This document shows, in pieces, positions 43,397-53,604 of a DNA stretch of 64,000 bases. The notes beneath the pieces are model-generated. The model made no database searches, was not told the DNA's origin, and worked only from the letters and a program-made list of their open reading frames with translations. Made by a program: the position numbers and the translations under genes. The DNA comes from Lepeophtheirus salmonis (lineage: Eukaryota > Arthropoda > Copepoda > Siphonostomatoida > Caligidae), in assembly GCF_016086655.4 (NCBI RefSeq), contig NC_052138.2:32003403-32067402 (forward strand), given 5' to 3'. Positions within the stretch are counted from its first letter, which is position 1; each line of letters opens with the position of its first letter.

Positions 43397-45727
43397 ATTG
43401 TCATTGTAGCGTCCGAGGATGCCAAAAGAAAGAATTGACATAGAATTCCAAAAGCTTCATGGAAACGTTCGTTGTTTTAATTTTCCCATTAAAAAAAATC
43501 CAAAAGAAGTCGCATGAAAAAAAAAAAAATGGATATCAAATCTTAAATATCTTCATAGTTGGAAACCTGTTGACCATTATGTATGTGAAAATCATTCGGA
43601 ATATGAAATGTTTTTTCCAAAGACATCACCAAAGGCCAGAAAGTATCTAAAGCTGTTCTAAACATAGCCTTTGTGTTTATAACTAATCATAGCTATGATA
43701 TGAAAGCTCAATTTGCTTATGAAGAAGAAATGGATTTTGTAGCCTCTTCAGATGATATGATACAGGAAGTATCAACAATGACACACTTGGATTTGGATAT
43801 GATGAGAGAAGTCCAAGTTGAGTCTTTGTGTCATGATTGTCATCATTACTTACACAACATTAAACAGCAAGATAGCATTATAACTTCACTTAAAAAACTA
43901 TCGAACTTATGAAGAAAAAGGCAAGTAATTTACAGAAGGGAAGTATGTATATTGAGGGTAAAAATATATCATGATGATGTCCTAAAAAATCTCACTCTAA
44001 AAACCTCGAAAAAATAGAAAATTTGCTAATGAGTCAATTAAAGACACCCTCAAATTAAGAATGGCATGTGGTAAATCTGCTTATGAATTATTTAGAGAAT
44101 ATTATTCCCTTCCATGTCTAAGAACCCTTCAGCAAAGAAACAAGTTTTTTATGTTCAAGGAAAGAATTTTGTATGAAGTTTTTGATATGCTAAAAGTAAA
44201 GGTTAGAACTACGACAGAGATAGATAGGAAAGCTTCTTTGACTTTAGATGAATACTCAATTAAATAGTCTGTATGTTATGACGGAAAAATTGGCTCCATA
44301 ATGTGAGAATCAACCTTTACAAATGCCGAAGGTGATGCAACCAAAGCCTTAGTTTTTATCCTCTCTGGGGGTTCTACTATTAGATGGAAACAAGTTATTG
44401 CATATTATGACACCCCAAATGTGTATGATGGAAGATAGAATGGGCCAATAATTGTAAGCTTAATAAAAATGTCAAGAGAGGTAGGAATTAATGTTGTTAG
44501 TATTTTAGCTGATATGGGGTCTCAAAATATAGCTATGTGGTGATGATTTGGTATACATGGTGGAGTTAAATCTCAATTTAATCATAAAATTAATAATCCA
44601 GCTAATCAAATTGAAAAAGTTCACTTTAGTTGCTGACCTTCCCAAAACCGTCTTCTTTCTAATGATATTATTTTATAAGAGGAGATTGTTACCTCAGAAA
44701 GTCTTCCCCTAATACTATTTCTTTAATTCATTTTCAAATTATAGCAAATTTCCAAAAAGGCTTTGTTTTAAAACCTGCTTGTAAATTTGACGAATCTAAA
44801 ATAAAAGTAAGTAAATATGATGAAATAAAGTTTGGGCCAGTTTTAAATTTTTGGTCTCATGATGTAAGTAAGTCAATTAGATATATGGTCCAAGAGAATA
44901 AATGTGATAAGAATCTTCTAGTCACTGCTTGGTTTACTGATACATTAAGAAAACGGTATGATTTAATTTGTTCAAGAAATTTAATATTTGCTAGTAGTCA
45001 TAAGCATGAATCTTAATATGAAGAAGTTATTGGATATATAAATGATATTTATCAATATAATTAAACAAATAAAAGTTATATCAAGGACTAACTATTCTAT
45101 CAGTTGGAAACCAGCTCAAATTGGATCAATTTTAACTACAATGTCAATAATTGATCAACAAAATCTTATATCGGTCAAGACCAAAATTTAGTAAAACATG
45201 ATTTTATTCCACAATTTATATCAAAATTATCAATAAAACCACAACTATCAATAAATGAAGCTAATATACTTTAGTACTTAGCAGGTTATATCATCGATAA
45301 AATTGATAAATAGGATTCTCATTGTGAATCTTGTCTACATATATTAAAAACAACAAAAAGTAATTCCTACGATGATAAAATCACTAAACTTATAACTATT
45401 ACAGATTACACTGGAGATAGACGCGTTTATTTATCAGATGAAGTATTTAAAAATATTATTCTATCAATGAAAAATTCAATCAGAAATTTAGATCAATCTT
45501 CGTATGAATGTGAAAAGAAATGTTTAGCCATTCAAATTAAAATAGCAAGTGATGTTATAACTAAAGACTTTGACTTAATACCACTTTGTCACTCATTAAA
45601 AGATAAATTAATGAATATATTCCTAAGATTAAGATTAATAATATTTGCAAATACTTTAAAAGAGGAACAAGAAATTAGGAATGAAAGTAAAAATAATGGT
45701 CAACATAGTTCTAGAGTATGGTTATGA
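43397..45727 (+). pseudogene. P-element (THAP9-like) transposase pseudogene
   Basis: Decayed transposase of the P superfamily, normally 750-900 residues. In order: a C2CH THAP zinc finger (43399-43640: CSVRGC, WKPVDHYVCENH, FFPKTSPKARKYL). Next a linker with CHDCHHYLHNIKQQDSIITS (43840-43910; the pre-coiled-coil CxxC). Next MACGKSAYELFREYYSLPCL, RTLQQRNKFF and ASLTLDEYSI (44060-44260; conserved LDEM block with the first catalytic Asp). Next VCYDGKIGSI, DATKALVFILSG, IRWKQVIAYY, SREVGINVVSILADMGSQNI (second Asp, 44500), FGPVLNFWSHDVSKSIRYMV, VTAWFTDTLRKRYDLICSRN. Last come YLAGYIIDK and a clean tail (45467-45727). About a dozen stops and several frameshifts; no introns evident. Terminal repeats not found. 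Confidence 0.88.
43399..43640 (+). other. THAP zinc-finger part of the P-like relic
   Basis: C-x4-C near 43405 (CSVRGC), then a tryptophan (WISNL) and W-K-P near 43560, then C-x2-H in VCENH (43582-43596), the C2CH layout of the THAP DNA-binding domain. One frame change lies in a 13-A run near 43518. Confidence 0.7.
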
Positions 45728-45729
45728 GA

Positions 45730-46330
45730 TTGGCGGTTAATACAATAAAATGACCACTTAATTATTTTTATCATGTTGAGTTAAATCATGCAATGAGTAT
45801 ATTCTTGATGATGTTATCTTACAATGCTCATCCGAAGTGATATCTTAAAGAGATATTTGTACAACCGCAATTGTTTTTACGTCATTAGGTTTTAAGTTGA
45901 ATTTAACAAAGAGTTCGATAATTCCTCAACTCAAAATGGAGTACTTAGCAAGAGTTATGTTAAGAAAAGAAAAAGTGTCATTAATATACATTCAGAGATG
46001 CTTGGGTCTATTGGGAAGGCAAGAGACCAGCTGTTGAACACTTCGTACTTCTTCCAGTTACATCCATAAAAAAACAACTATGTCCTTGTTAAACAGATTA
46101 GAAATATTCAAACTATTTATTTCATATTTAGTGTGAAATAATCTAATTTGTATACATAGATAATGTAAATTGGACAAAGTGTAAGCCAGGTTCCGGTATC
46201 CCAACCACTGGACAGAAGTACAAATACGTTCTTCTGATAGGCGAGGACACTTAAATATAAGGAATATCTAAAATAAATGTTTAAATTTAAGTGATAGAAT
46301 TGTTAAATAAAAAAAAATATATATACTGAA
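45730..46330. other. Stretch without recognised gene
   Basis: Right flank of the P-like relic; no terminal repeat recognised. 45940-46080 and 46175-46240 are less AT-rich but carry stops in all frames within short distance. Confidence 0.35.
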
Positions 46331-46362
46331 CTAGACTGTCTAAACTCAATTCACTTCCTCAG

Positions 46363-46470
46363 AGACCTTTGGCTAAAAATGGAACTCCTCCAAAACCTGA
46401 AGTCAAGAATGTTGCTCCAGAATATACAATTGTATATCTACTTCTCTACTGAAATAGGAAATGAATACAG
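46363..46470 (+). CDS. Possible internal exon, unknown protein
   Basis: A 108-base segment begins after a pyrimidine-rich acceptor-like CACTTCCTCAG and ends at a strong donor CAG|GTAAGC (46468-46476). One frame stays open throughout and reads as a likely helix: RDLWLKMELLQNLKSRMLLQ then NIQLYIYFSTEIGNEY. Codon use is balanced. No partner exon was identified nearby and the family is unknown, so this may be chance. If real it would end in phase 2. Confidence 0.22.
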
Positions 46471-46882
46471 GTAAGCTTATATAATTTCTTACGTTTCCCT
46501 TTAATTGAAGATATATACATAATTGTAATCTCCAACGTTGTTTAATCGAAACCCCCCAAAAATAAAATAACAATAACTAATAAACATATACATATATAAT
46601 AATAACTATATTTACATATATAATATTCTCCATTGTATAATAATGTTTCTCTAAATATATTTATATATTCAATTGTTTTTCTTTTGATTCTTTGATTACT
46701 TTTTGTATTTTGACCATTTAATAATTAAAAACCTATTAATTAGAGAGTAAAGTGAAATTATAAAAAGTGGAATTAACGACTACCTCCTTTGATAAATCAA
46801 ATTCCTCCTCCAATAGGCATATTTTTAAATATTAATGGATCAGAGTAAAGGTTTAATTCTTTAGATCAGAGGTGCTGCAAGT

Positions 46883-47673
46883 TTTTTGATACCAAAGTAT
46901 CTATAAAAATATACCACTCTCTTTTTTTCCCGATAAGGAGGCGGACCCGTTCCTTTGAAGTTGGATCCAGGTCCTTTGGGTCTTTCTTCTTTTCGATTAT
47001 TTGTTCTTTTGAGTAGTGGTTCATCTTCCAAAAATTTTCTTTTTTAGAACTTAATCCCTTTAACGGCGTTATTAAGGGGCCTTTCCACCTTAGCCACCTC
47101 CAAAATGGCCTTCATAGAATCTTTGGACAGCAGGAATTTCAGATCCATGTCATGATATGAGCAAGCAAAAATTTTACTCTTTTTCAAGGAGTCATTCATG
47201 GGATGAAGCAGAGGCTGAATCTTATTTATCCTAAAGCTGGTTTCAACCCTTCGCTTGCACTGAATTAAGTCCCAAAGAAGAAGACCAACCTTCTTAATTC
47301 CCTCAGCCCCTTGGCTCCATTTCTCCGTGGAGAGATCCGTCTTGAACAAAGAGTTCAATTTATTTACTTCTTCATATACCCCCATGATGGTCTGAAGACT
47401 TAGCCTGTTGGCTCTCTGAATTTTGGATATAGTCTCATAAACAAAATTCCCCTCCAGCCTTCCTAATTCAGTATTCGCTCCGACCGGCTCCAAGGCATGA
47501 TGACTTTCCTTCCCAAGAAGGAACTTGTCCTGGACGAAAGCTTTTGTAATCATTGTGGAATTATAAAGCATTTGGAGAGAAGATATCTTTCTGATGGAGT
47601 TAGATTGAATCCTTCTTCGGGAAAAAATTATTAGATTTTGAACCCACCAAAACTCCTCTAATGGAAGAATCAT
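46883..47673 (-). pseudogene. Gag-like ORF of a degenerate retroelement
   Basis: Longest frame in the window, 209 codons (47673 down to 47044), followed after a frameshift by 46883-47040. The protein is mainly helical: VQDKFLLGKESHHALEPVGA, TISKIQRANRLSLQTIMGVY, LFKTDLSTEKWSQGAEGIKK, LIQCKRRVETSFRINKIQPL. It closes with a basic, Pro/Gly-rich tail (KRTNNRKEERPKGPGSNFKG). A helical domain with a basic proline-glycine tail is the layout of Gag proteins; the order recalls DIRS-type Gag, but no reverse transcriptase or tyrosine recombinase is seen next to it. The frame opens just after a TAG upstream of ATG 47673. It could instead be an unrecognised host gene; its length and even codon use make it worth a search. 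Confidence 0.4.
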
Positions 47674-47739
47674 ACGTAGTATATGCTATTTTTTTCTTTT
47701 TCCCTAATGATTTAAGTTGCTCTAAGACGAGATGAAGGA

Positions 47740-47907
47740 TCAAGGGTCGGATTGCCTGGTTGAGGAAGAAGTACTGGGTTCAGGAGACTTCTCTTTTTCC
47801 ACCGTTCCTACTTCAACTATAGGTTTTTCCCGGATGGAACAGTCTCCAGTCTCTTCCTCAACACTCGACGAGCCTTCCTCTAGATAAAAGACTATTTCCT
47901 TCTCCAT
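47740..47907 (-). CDS. Small acidic ORF upstream of the gag-like frame
   Basis: ATG at 47907, 55 residues: MEKEIVFYLEEGSSSVEEET, then EKEKSPEPSTSSSTRQSDP and TGA at 47740. Acidic, serine-rich and disordered, as expected of the N-terminus of a Gag-type protein or of a separate leader ORF. It lies 67 bases upstream of the 209-codon frame on the same strand; the two were probably one frame before decay or are joined by splicing or frameshifting. No known domain. Confidence 0.35.
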   Translation of the reverse strand: MEKEIVFYLEEGSSSVEEETGDCSIREKPIVEVGTVEKEKSPEPSTSSSTRQSDP

Positions 47908-47909
47908 AA

Positions 47910-48825
47910 TTATTTAAAAAAGTATTTTAAAATAATGAATTAAAAATTAAAAAAAAAAAAAAAAATTATATAAAAAGCTATGGGTTTATTAATTTTTTTT
48001 CCATAAGATTTAATATTTGAATAGCTCCGGATTTTGAAATTTTAATTTTTTGACTTATTTCATAAGAATAAGTTATGTTAATATCTTTTTAAACTGAATG
48101 TTAAGGAATTTTAAAACCTTATTTAAAATGTCTGCATCATACATATAAAGTTCCGTCAAGCTTGATGAAGTTAAAACTGTGCCCATAACCATATTTTCAC
48201 ATTAAAGGATTGAAATGTCCAGCTTTATTTGCATCAATTTAAACTCGTCGAGAGCCACCTCCGCTATTCTATTCTACGTCATTTAAATGTTGCATCCTTT
48301 TTGTAAGTATTCTAGCTATTTTTAATTCGTAAATATCAATTAAATTGCTAAAAATCTTAATAACACGAGTTTGAGATTTTTAACAAGACATGATTTGTTA
48401 TACTTACAGTAATAACATTAAATTTTTATTCAAAATATCCATTATGTTTTACAAATTTTGGCTATCAAATTACAGCCCATCAGTAATGTGTATTATACAT
48501 AACAATATTTAAATAAATTTAAATAGTAACTACTTTGGTACACCTCATTAGATAAAAAGAATAGGAGAAATAAAGAAAAAGTAGGATTTTTAATAAAAAT
48601 TGTCAATTAAATTAACTAAACCTTTATTAAAATTTTCTAAATATACAAATAAGTCCAACACAAACTATCTGTATATATATATATATTGTGTGTGTACAAT
48701 ATCATTCATACATATTCTTGAAACATTTCATATAGGTTTTTATGGGTCCAGAAAAGGATCTGGTGACAATTTTTGGTCTCCGAGGCCATTACAGCATTAA
48801 AATATAATTTTTTGGTACTTTAGCT
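47910..48825. other. AT-rich stretch without recognised gene
   Basis: TA/TG microsatellite at 48673-48696 (TATATATATATATATTGTGT). No gene. Confidence 0.35.
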
Positions 48826-48829
48826 GTAC

Positions 48830-49110
48830 AACCTGAAGGTCAGGGTGTATTTGGTATATTATAAGGGGCATTTGTTGCCCTGGGAAGCAAGACAATTTAA
48901 ACTGCCTCAGGGACCAGCAACCCGTGGGTGAGGATGTATTCTAGCATATTAGAAGGGGCTCTTGGGTTTTTAAAATGCTGTGGATGGTGCAGTTTAAACT
49001 GCATTGAGGCCCAGCACTTCACTTACACAACCTGAGAGCCAGGTTGCATTTTGGAATATTAGGAGGGTTCTTTAAATTTTACAGTCTTAATTTTTTAATG
49101 TCCTGGGCAT
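48830..49110 (+). repeat. Dispersed repeat family D, plus copy (about 2.5 units)
   Basis: Contains a unit of roughly 110 bases in tandem: AATTTAAACTGCCTCAGGGA / AGTTTAAACTGCATTGAGGC, CAGCAACCCGTGGGTGAGGA / ACACAACCTGAGAGCCAGGT, and AGCATATTAGAAGGGGCTCT / GGAATATTAGGAGGGTTCTT. Matches 6985-7230 in inverse orientation. Old satellite-like family, non-coding. Confidence 0.65.
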
Positions 49111-49114
49111 GTCG

Positions 49115-49940
49115 AACAAACTTACTCTATCTTTCTGTAATAAAAGAGTGTACAAAGGTACATACATACAAAAAAATGCAGCGGGAATAAATATTAAAAT
49201 TTGACGGTCTTTTTGTTTGTTTTAAATTTGAAAGAAGAATTTTTAATTAATTTTAATTTCCTTATGTCCAGGGATAACCTACTCTAGTTATCATGATAAA
49301 TAAAGAGTGTATAAAATAATACTTTATGTTTCAGTTCGCAGTTCACTAACAGAGAGTTAAAGGTCACAAAAAAGTCATCCTAAAAAATGATTTTAAAGAA
49401 AAAAATACCGTTTTTATTTTTATAAATTCAATAATTAAATTACAAAATTTTGTGTATTCCTAAAACTGATATACTATAGGTATGTACATAAAATGTTCCA
49501 CTTCGTTATGATTCATTGTGTGATCCAGAGGTAATTGGCTGAGGTGAGTCAAACAAACGAGTAGATTCAATACATGTGGGGTAATTTGGAATTGAAAAAC
49601 AGATGAACAGAATAGTATAAAAACAGGGTGCATTTTGTAGTCACTTAAAAGACTCGAATTCTCGTTGTCGTATATCTATTATGATCTACTGTAATGACAA
49701 AAGTTGGAAATTTGGATTGTAGATTATTTTTTATTTTATTCTTTTAAACAAGAAAATAACCATCAAACGTCAAAAAAAAAAATGTCCTTCATGGACGGTC
49801 TTTGATTTGAAAATCTGTGAAATGTGGAAAAAAAGGAAATTTTGGTGTTGTTTCCTTTTATTTATTGATTCGAATACAGTTAAAAGATTTTTATTTAATT
49901 AAATATTATTATAATACAAATATTTTCACCAATATGCTGC
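49115..49940. other. AT-rich stretch without recognised gene
   Basis: Nothing supported. Confidence 0.35.
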
Positions 49941-49941
49941 T

Positions 49942-50547
49942 AATAAATAAATATTATCTTTTGGTACGACCCATGACGTGCATTTATTTTGATGATTCTC
50001 TAGATTTTTTCTACTCAAATCTTGTTTTTTTTTATTTCAAGTGTCTTGCATATTATTACCAAATATACTTTTGTTGTTCATTTATGTGAAATAAGACACC
50101 CCTTTAACAATTTATAATTTTGGATATGGTAAACTGTCTATTAACCTCTTAAAAATACAACTTTTTATTTATCATTCCTTAATTTTAGGGTTGATTTGTA
50201 TTTATTCCAACATATTTTTATCTTTATATTCAATAAGTTGTATGCATATTTAATTCCTTTTTTGTAACTTTTCAAAAAGAACCTATGAATAAATAATTGC
50301 TACTAATTATTTTTAATAAATAAAAAATCCTATTTTCAAGAGTTTAATAGACAGTTTTTGTTGTAGAATATTATAAATTGGTAAAATATAGTGTCTTACT
50401 TGGCACAAATGAATAACAACAGTATATTTAATAATAATATGTAAGACACTTGATATCACAAAACAAGATTTGAGTAGTAAAAATCTAGAGAATCATCAAC
50501 ATAAACACGCGTAATACGCAGCAACAAAAGATAATATTTATTTATTT
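49942..50547. repeat. 600-bp imperfect palindrome (foldback)
   Basis: 49942-50165 is repeated as reverse complement in 50320-50547 with roughly 80 percent identity by eye. Shared blocks: AATAAATAAATATTATCTTT, TGATGATTCTCTAGATTTTT, CTACTCAAATCTTGTTTT, TCAAGTGTCTT, AACTGTCTATTAA. The spacer is about 150 bases. If transcribed, the RNA would fold into a hairpin stem of over 200 base pairs. Outer ends are abrupt. No coding; the 90-codon frame over the left arm is AT-rich and not believable. Confidence 0.85.
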
Positions 50548-50631
50548 GCAAACCTGTTTGGAACTAAAATACTAAGACCATGGAGAAAGTTAGAGAAGAG
50601 TTGTTTAAATGTTGTTGCGAAATAAATATTT

Positions 50632-51560
50632 TATCTGTATATATAAAAGAGAATGCATATGTATGTAGATATCCTTTATATGTTCCCACACCGTTGAACC
50701 TAGGTGGCTGAAATTTTGCATCGACCCCTCTTTTGAGCTTGGACAGGCTAAGACGGGCGTGCCCATTTTTTTGGTGGGTCATACCCAAAACACAAAAGTC
50801 CTTTTTTGAAGCTGAAGGAGACTAGATAGGGGTTTGAGTTATAAATCAAAAAGTGACTGGCGTCTCAAAATAACATTTATTCGAATCACAACGTTTTCTA
50901 AACTTATTCAAAATCAAAAAAGTTATGAGGAAAAAAAGAAATTGGTGAAAAGAGCAATTTCATCTATCTCAAGTGGAAAAAGAAGAACTTTCAGTAGAAT
51001 ATTGAATAAGTAAATATAACAAAGTTTGTAGAAATTTGTCTGGAGGCTGGTTTACTTATAAGTTTGCATATAAAAATTGATGTTTAACTAAAATATCTGT
51101 CCTTTTCTTAATAATTTTTCATTTTTTTTCTCTATTTTTTTCTCTTTTTTCCATTTTTTCCTCAAAAGTCATTTTTAGACATACAATGTTTGAACATAAT
51201 AACTGCAGTATTTTCAATTTTCTGAACATTTTATTACATAATTTTTGCAATATTTACAAAAATGAACCAGTTTCTCGAGGGTTATTTTTTCAACAACATT
51301 ATTTTTCATGATTTTTAATTTTGCAAGTACGATTTTTTTTGTTCCTTAAGCAATGCCAATAAATGCTATTGAATTATTTTTTTGCAAAATTAGTTCAAAA
51401 AGTTATTTACAATTTTCTTCGCGCATTTCGATTTGGGAATTTTTTTTAAGTGAATAAAAAATGGACTTCTCATCCCGATAATTTTTTAGATGCATATATG
51501 TTGGTATGTTATTTGAAGTTTATAACATGTTTTTTTATATATATTCATAATAATACTACT
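50632..51560 (+). mobile_element. Helitron-like dispersed repeat family C, copy 1
   Basis: Begins TCTGTATATATAAAAGAGAA and GGCTGAAATTTTGCATCGAC, the usual 5' block of arthropod Helitron/Helentron non-autonomous elements (TCTATATATA.. then ..TGAAATTTGGCATG). Aligns for about 900 bases with 52755-53600: CTCTTTTGAGCTTGGACAGG, TTATAAATCAAAAAGTGACT, ACAACGTTTTCTAAACTTAT, AAGTTTGTAGAAATTTGTCT, ATGTTGGTATGTTATTTGAA. No Rep/helicase coding. Exact 3' end uncertain. Confidence 0.6.
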
Positions 51561-52754
51561 AGGTTAAGAGAGTCAATAATAAGAGTTTTTTTTTATTAAT
51601 ACAGTGTGAAGAATCCAAGTGAATTAGAATAATTAGGATCTTTTAAGAAAACAACAAAATATTCATATTATAATTATAGGTATATAGAAGTATTCTCTAA
51701 ATAATTTTTAATTTTCTTAATTAATGTGAACATTTACAATGTTATTTTCCTCTCCCTCCACAGCCTGATCAACGCCGGTAATACTAAAATAGTACTCAAT
51801 AAAATAAAAATCATGTAACTGGATTTAAATCGATAATTTAAAAGAAGCAATATCCAAAATTTCATTTTTTTTCATCATTTCACAAACTTGTAAATCAAAA
51901 TAAGTCCATGAAAGACTATTTTTTTAGACGTTTAATGGTTATTTTCTTGTTTAAAGGAATAAGTTGCAAAATAAAAAAATATCTGGCGATACCAAATTCC
52001 CACCTTTTGTCACTACGATACAGTCTATTATCTTTGATTGTTCATTCATGAAAATTATATGGTGCTCGAACCAATTTTTAACTGTATTTTTCTAGTGTTA
52101 TATATTTAGATTTGAAAGTTTCAGTCATATTTGTCAAGGAATATGAATATAACAACTCAATATTTTCATTCATTCATTCAATCCAATTTAAAATGAGAAT
52201 ATATCTTTAATTTCGTTAATTTGTAAAACAAATATTAATGTACATTTCCTTGTCAGTTTTTAATTCCATTTACTCATTAAATTAATGACTGAAATTTATG
52301 TAAATCATTTCATGAGAATTTTTGTGTGAAAAACGGATTTTATTGAAATTTGATAAGTGGTATTGTTGACTATACAATATACATCATCTTAGAAATTAAA
52401 TTTTGTATCTATAAATCAATCAAACTCTGAGTTATGAGGCCTTAAAGATGAAATATTAGCATTTGGATGAATATTTGATTAGTAACAAGGAAAGTTATTA
52501 TACTCAAGTATAACAAATCATTATAAAGCTATTAGTTAGCTTAACAAAACTTATATACAGTTTTTTTGTTTTTGTTGTGAAAAAAAGAAGAAGTAAAGCA
52601 TGACTTTAAATTAAGATATATGGTCTTTTATTTTTTTTTAAATTTAACTATATAAAGGTTATAATTATAATTAAAAAAAAACAAACAAAAAAAACAACAA
52701 CAACTGTATTTGAAGTGGAAATTCATGGAATTCGGATTAATGGCGTGACTGTAG
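51561..52754. other. AT-rich stretch between the two family C copies
   Basis: No recognised feature. Confidence 0.35.
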
Positions 52755-53600
52755 AAATTTGTACTATATACATATACAAAATAGAGTTTGTGTGTGTGTG
52801 TCCTCTATGGGTGCCCGCATCGTTGCATCAAGGAGGCTGAAATTTGGCATGGGTGTCTCTTTTGAACTTGGTGAGACTAAGATGGGGTGTCAATTTTTTT
52901 GGCAGGTCATATAAAGGGGCTTATTCTATACCCAATACTCAAAAACTGTTTTTGAATTATAAATCAAAAAGTGACAAGCGTCTCAAACAACAATTATACG
53001 AATAACAACGTTTTCTAAATTTATTCAAAATCAAAAAAATTATGGACAAAATTAGAAATCGGTGAAAATGGAACTTATTTTTTTTCATGTGTAACAAATG
53101 GAATATTGGATTCCAAAATAGATTAAAGTTTGTAGAAATTTGTCTGAAAATTTCTTTGCATATAAATATAACACAAAAATTTTCTAAATAATTTTCTAAT
53201 TTTTTCTCTCATTTTTCATCAAACGTCAATTTTTAATTTTTTAAGAAGAACTGTCAAAAAACGATGCATTTTATAAATAACATTTTATTCTTCGAATGTG
53301 TCATGAAGTAATTCCACTTTCCAGAACATTTTGTTACATAACTTTTGCAATATATTTGCAAAAAATAAACCAGTCGTTAAGGCTTATTTTTTGAACGACA
53401 TTATTCTCCATAACTTTTTTGTTTTCCTAAAATACCAAAAAATATGGATAGGTTTGTATTCTTCTTTACAATTCCAATAAATTTTATTTACTCTTTTTGT
53501 AAAAGTTTTTTTGATGCACATGTTGGTATGTTATTTGAAATTTTTATAACACCATCATTCTATACCTCATATATATTATACAGGCGTTTGTTATAATGCT
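52755..53600 (+). mobile_element. Helitron-like dispersed repeat family C, copy 2
   Basis: Direct repeat of 50632-51560. Starts ACTATATACATATACAAAAT with a GT microsatellite (52789-52801), then GCATCGTTGCATCAAGGAGG, CTGAAATTTGGCATGGGTGT, CTCTTTTGAACTTGGTGAGA, TATAAATCAAAAAGTGACAA and ATGTTGGTATGTTATTTGAA. Copies differ by scattered changes and indels, so they are old. Confidence 0.6.
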
Positions 53601-53604
53601 CGCC

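Noticed and set aside
50564..50788. 74-codon minus-strand frame
   Set aside because: Lies across the head of the Helitron-like repeat family C; the equivalent frame is not open in copy 2.
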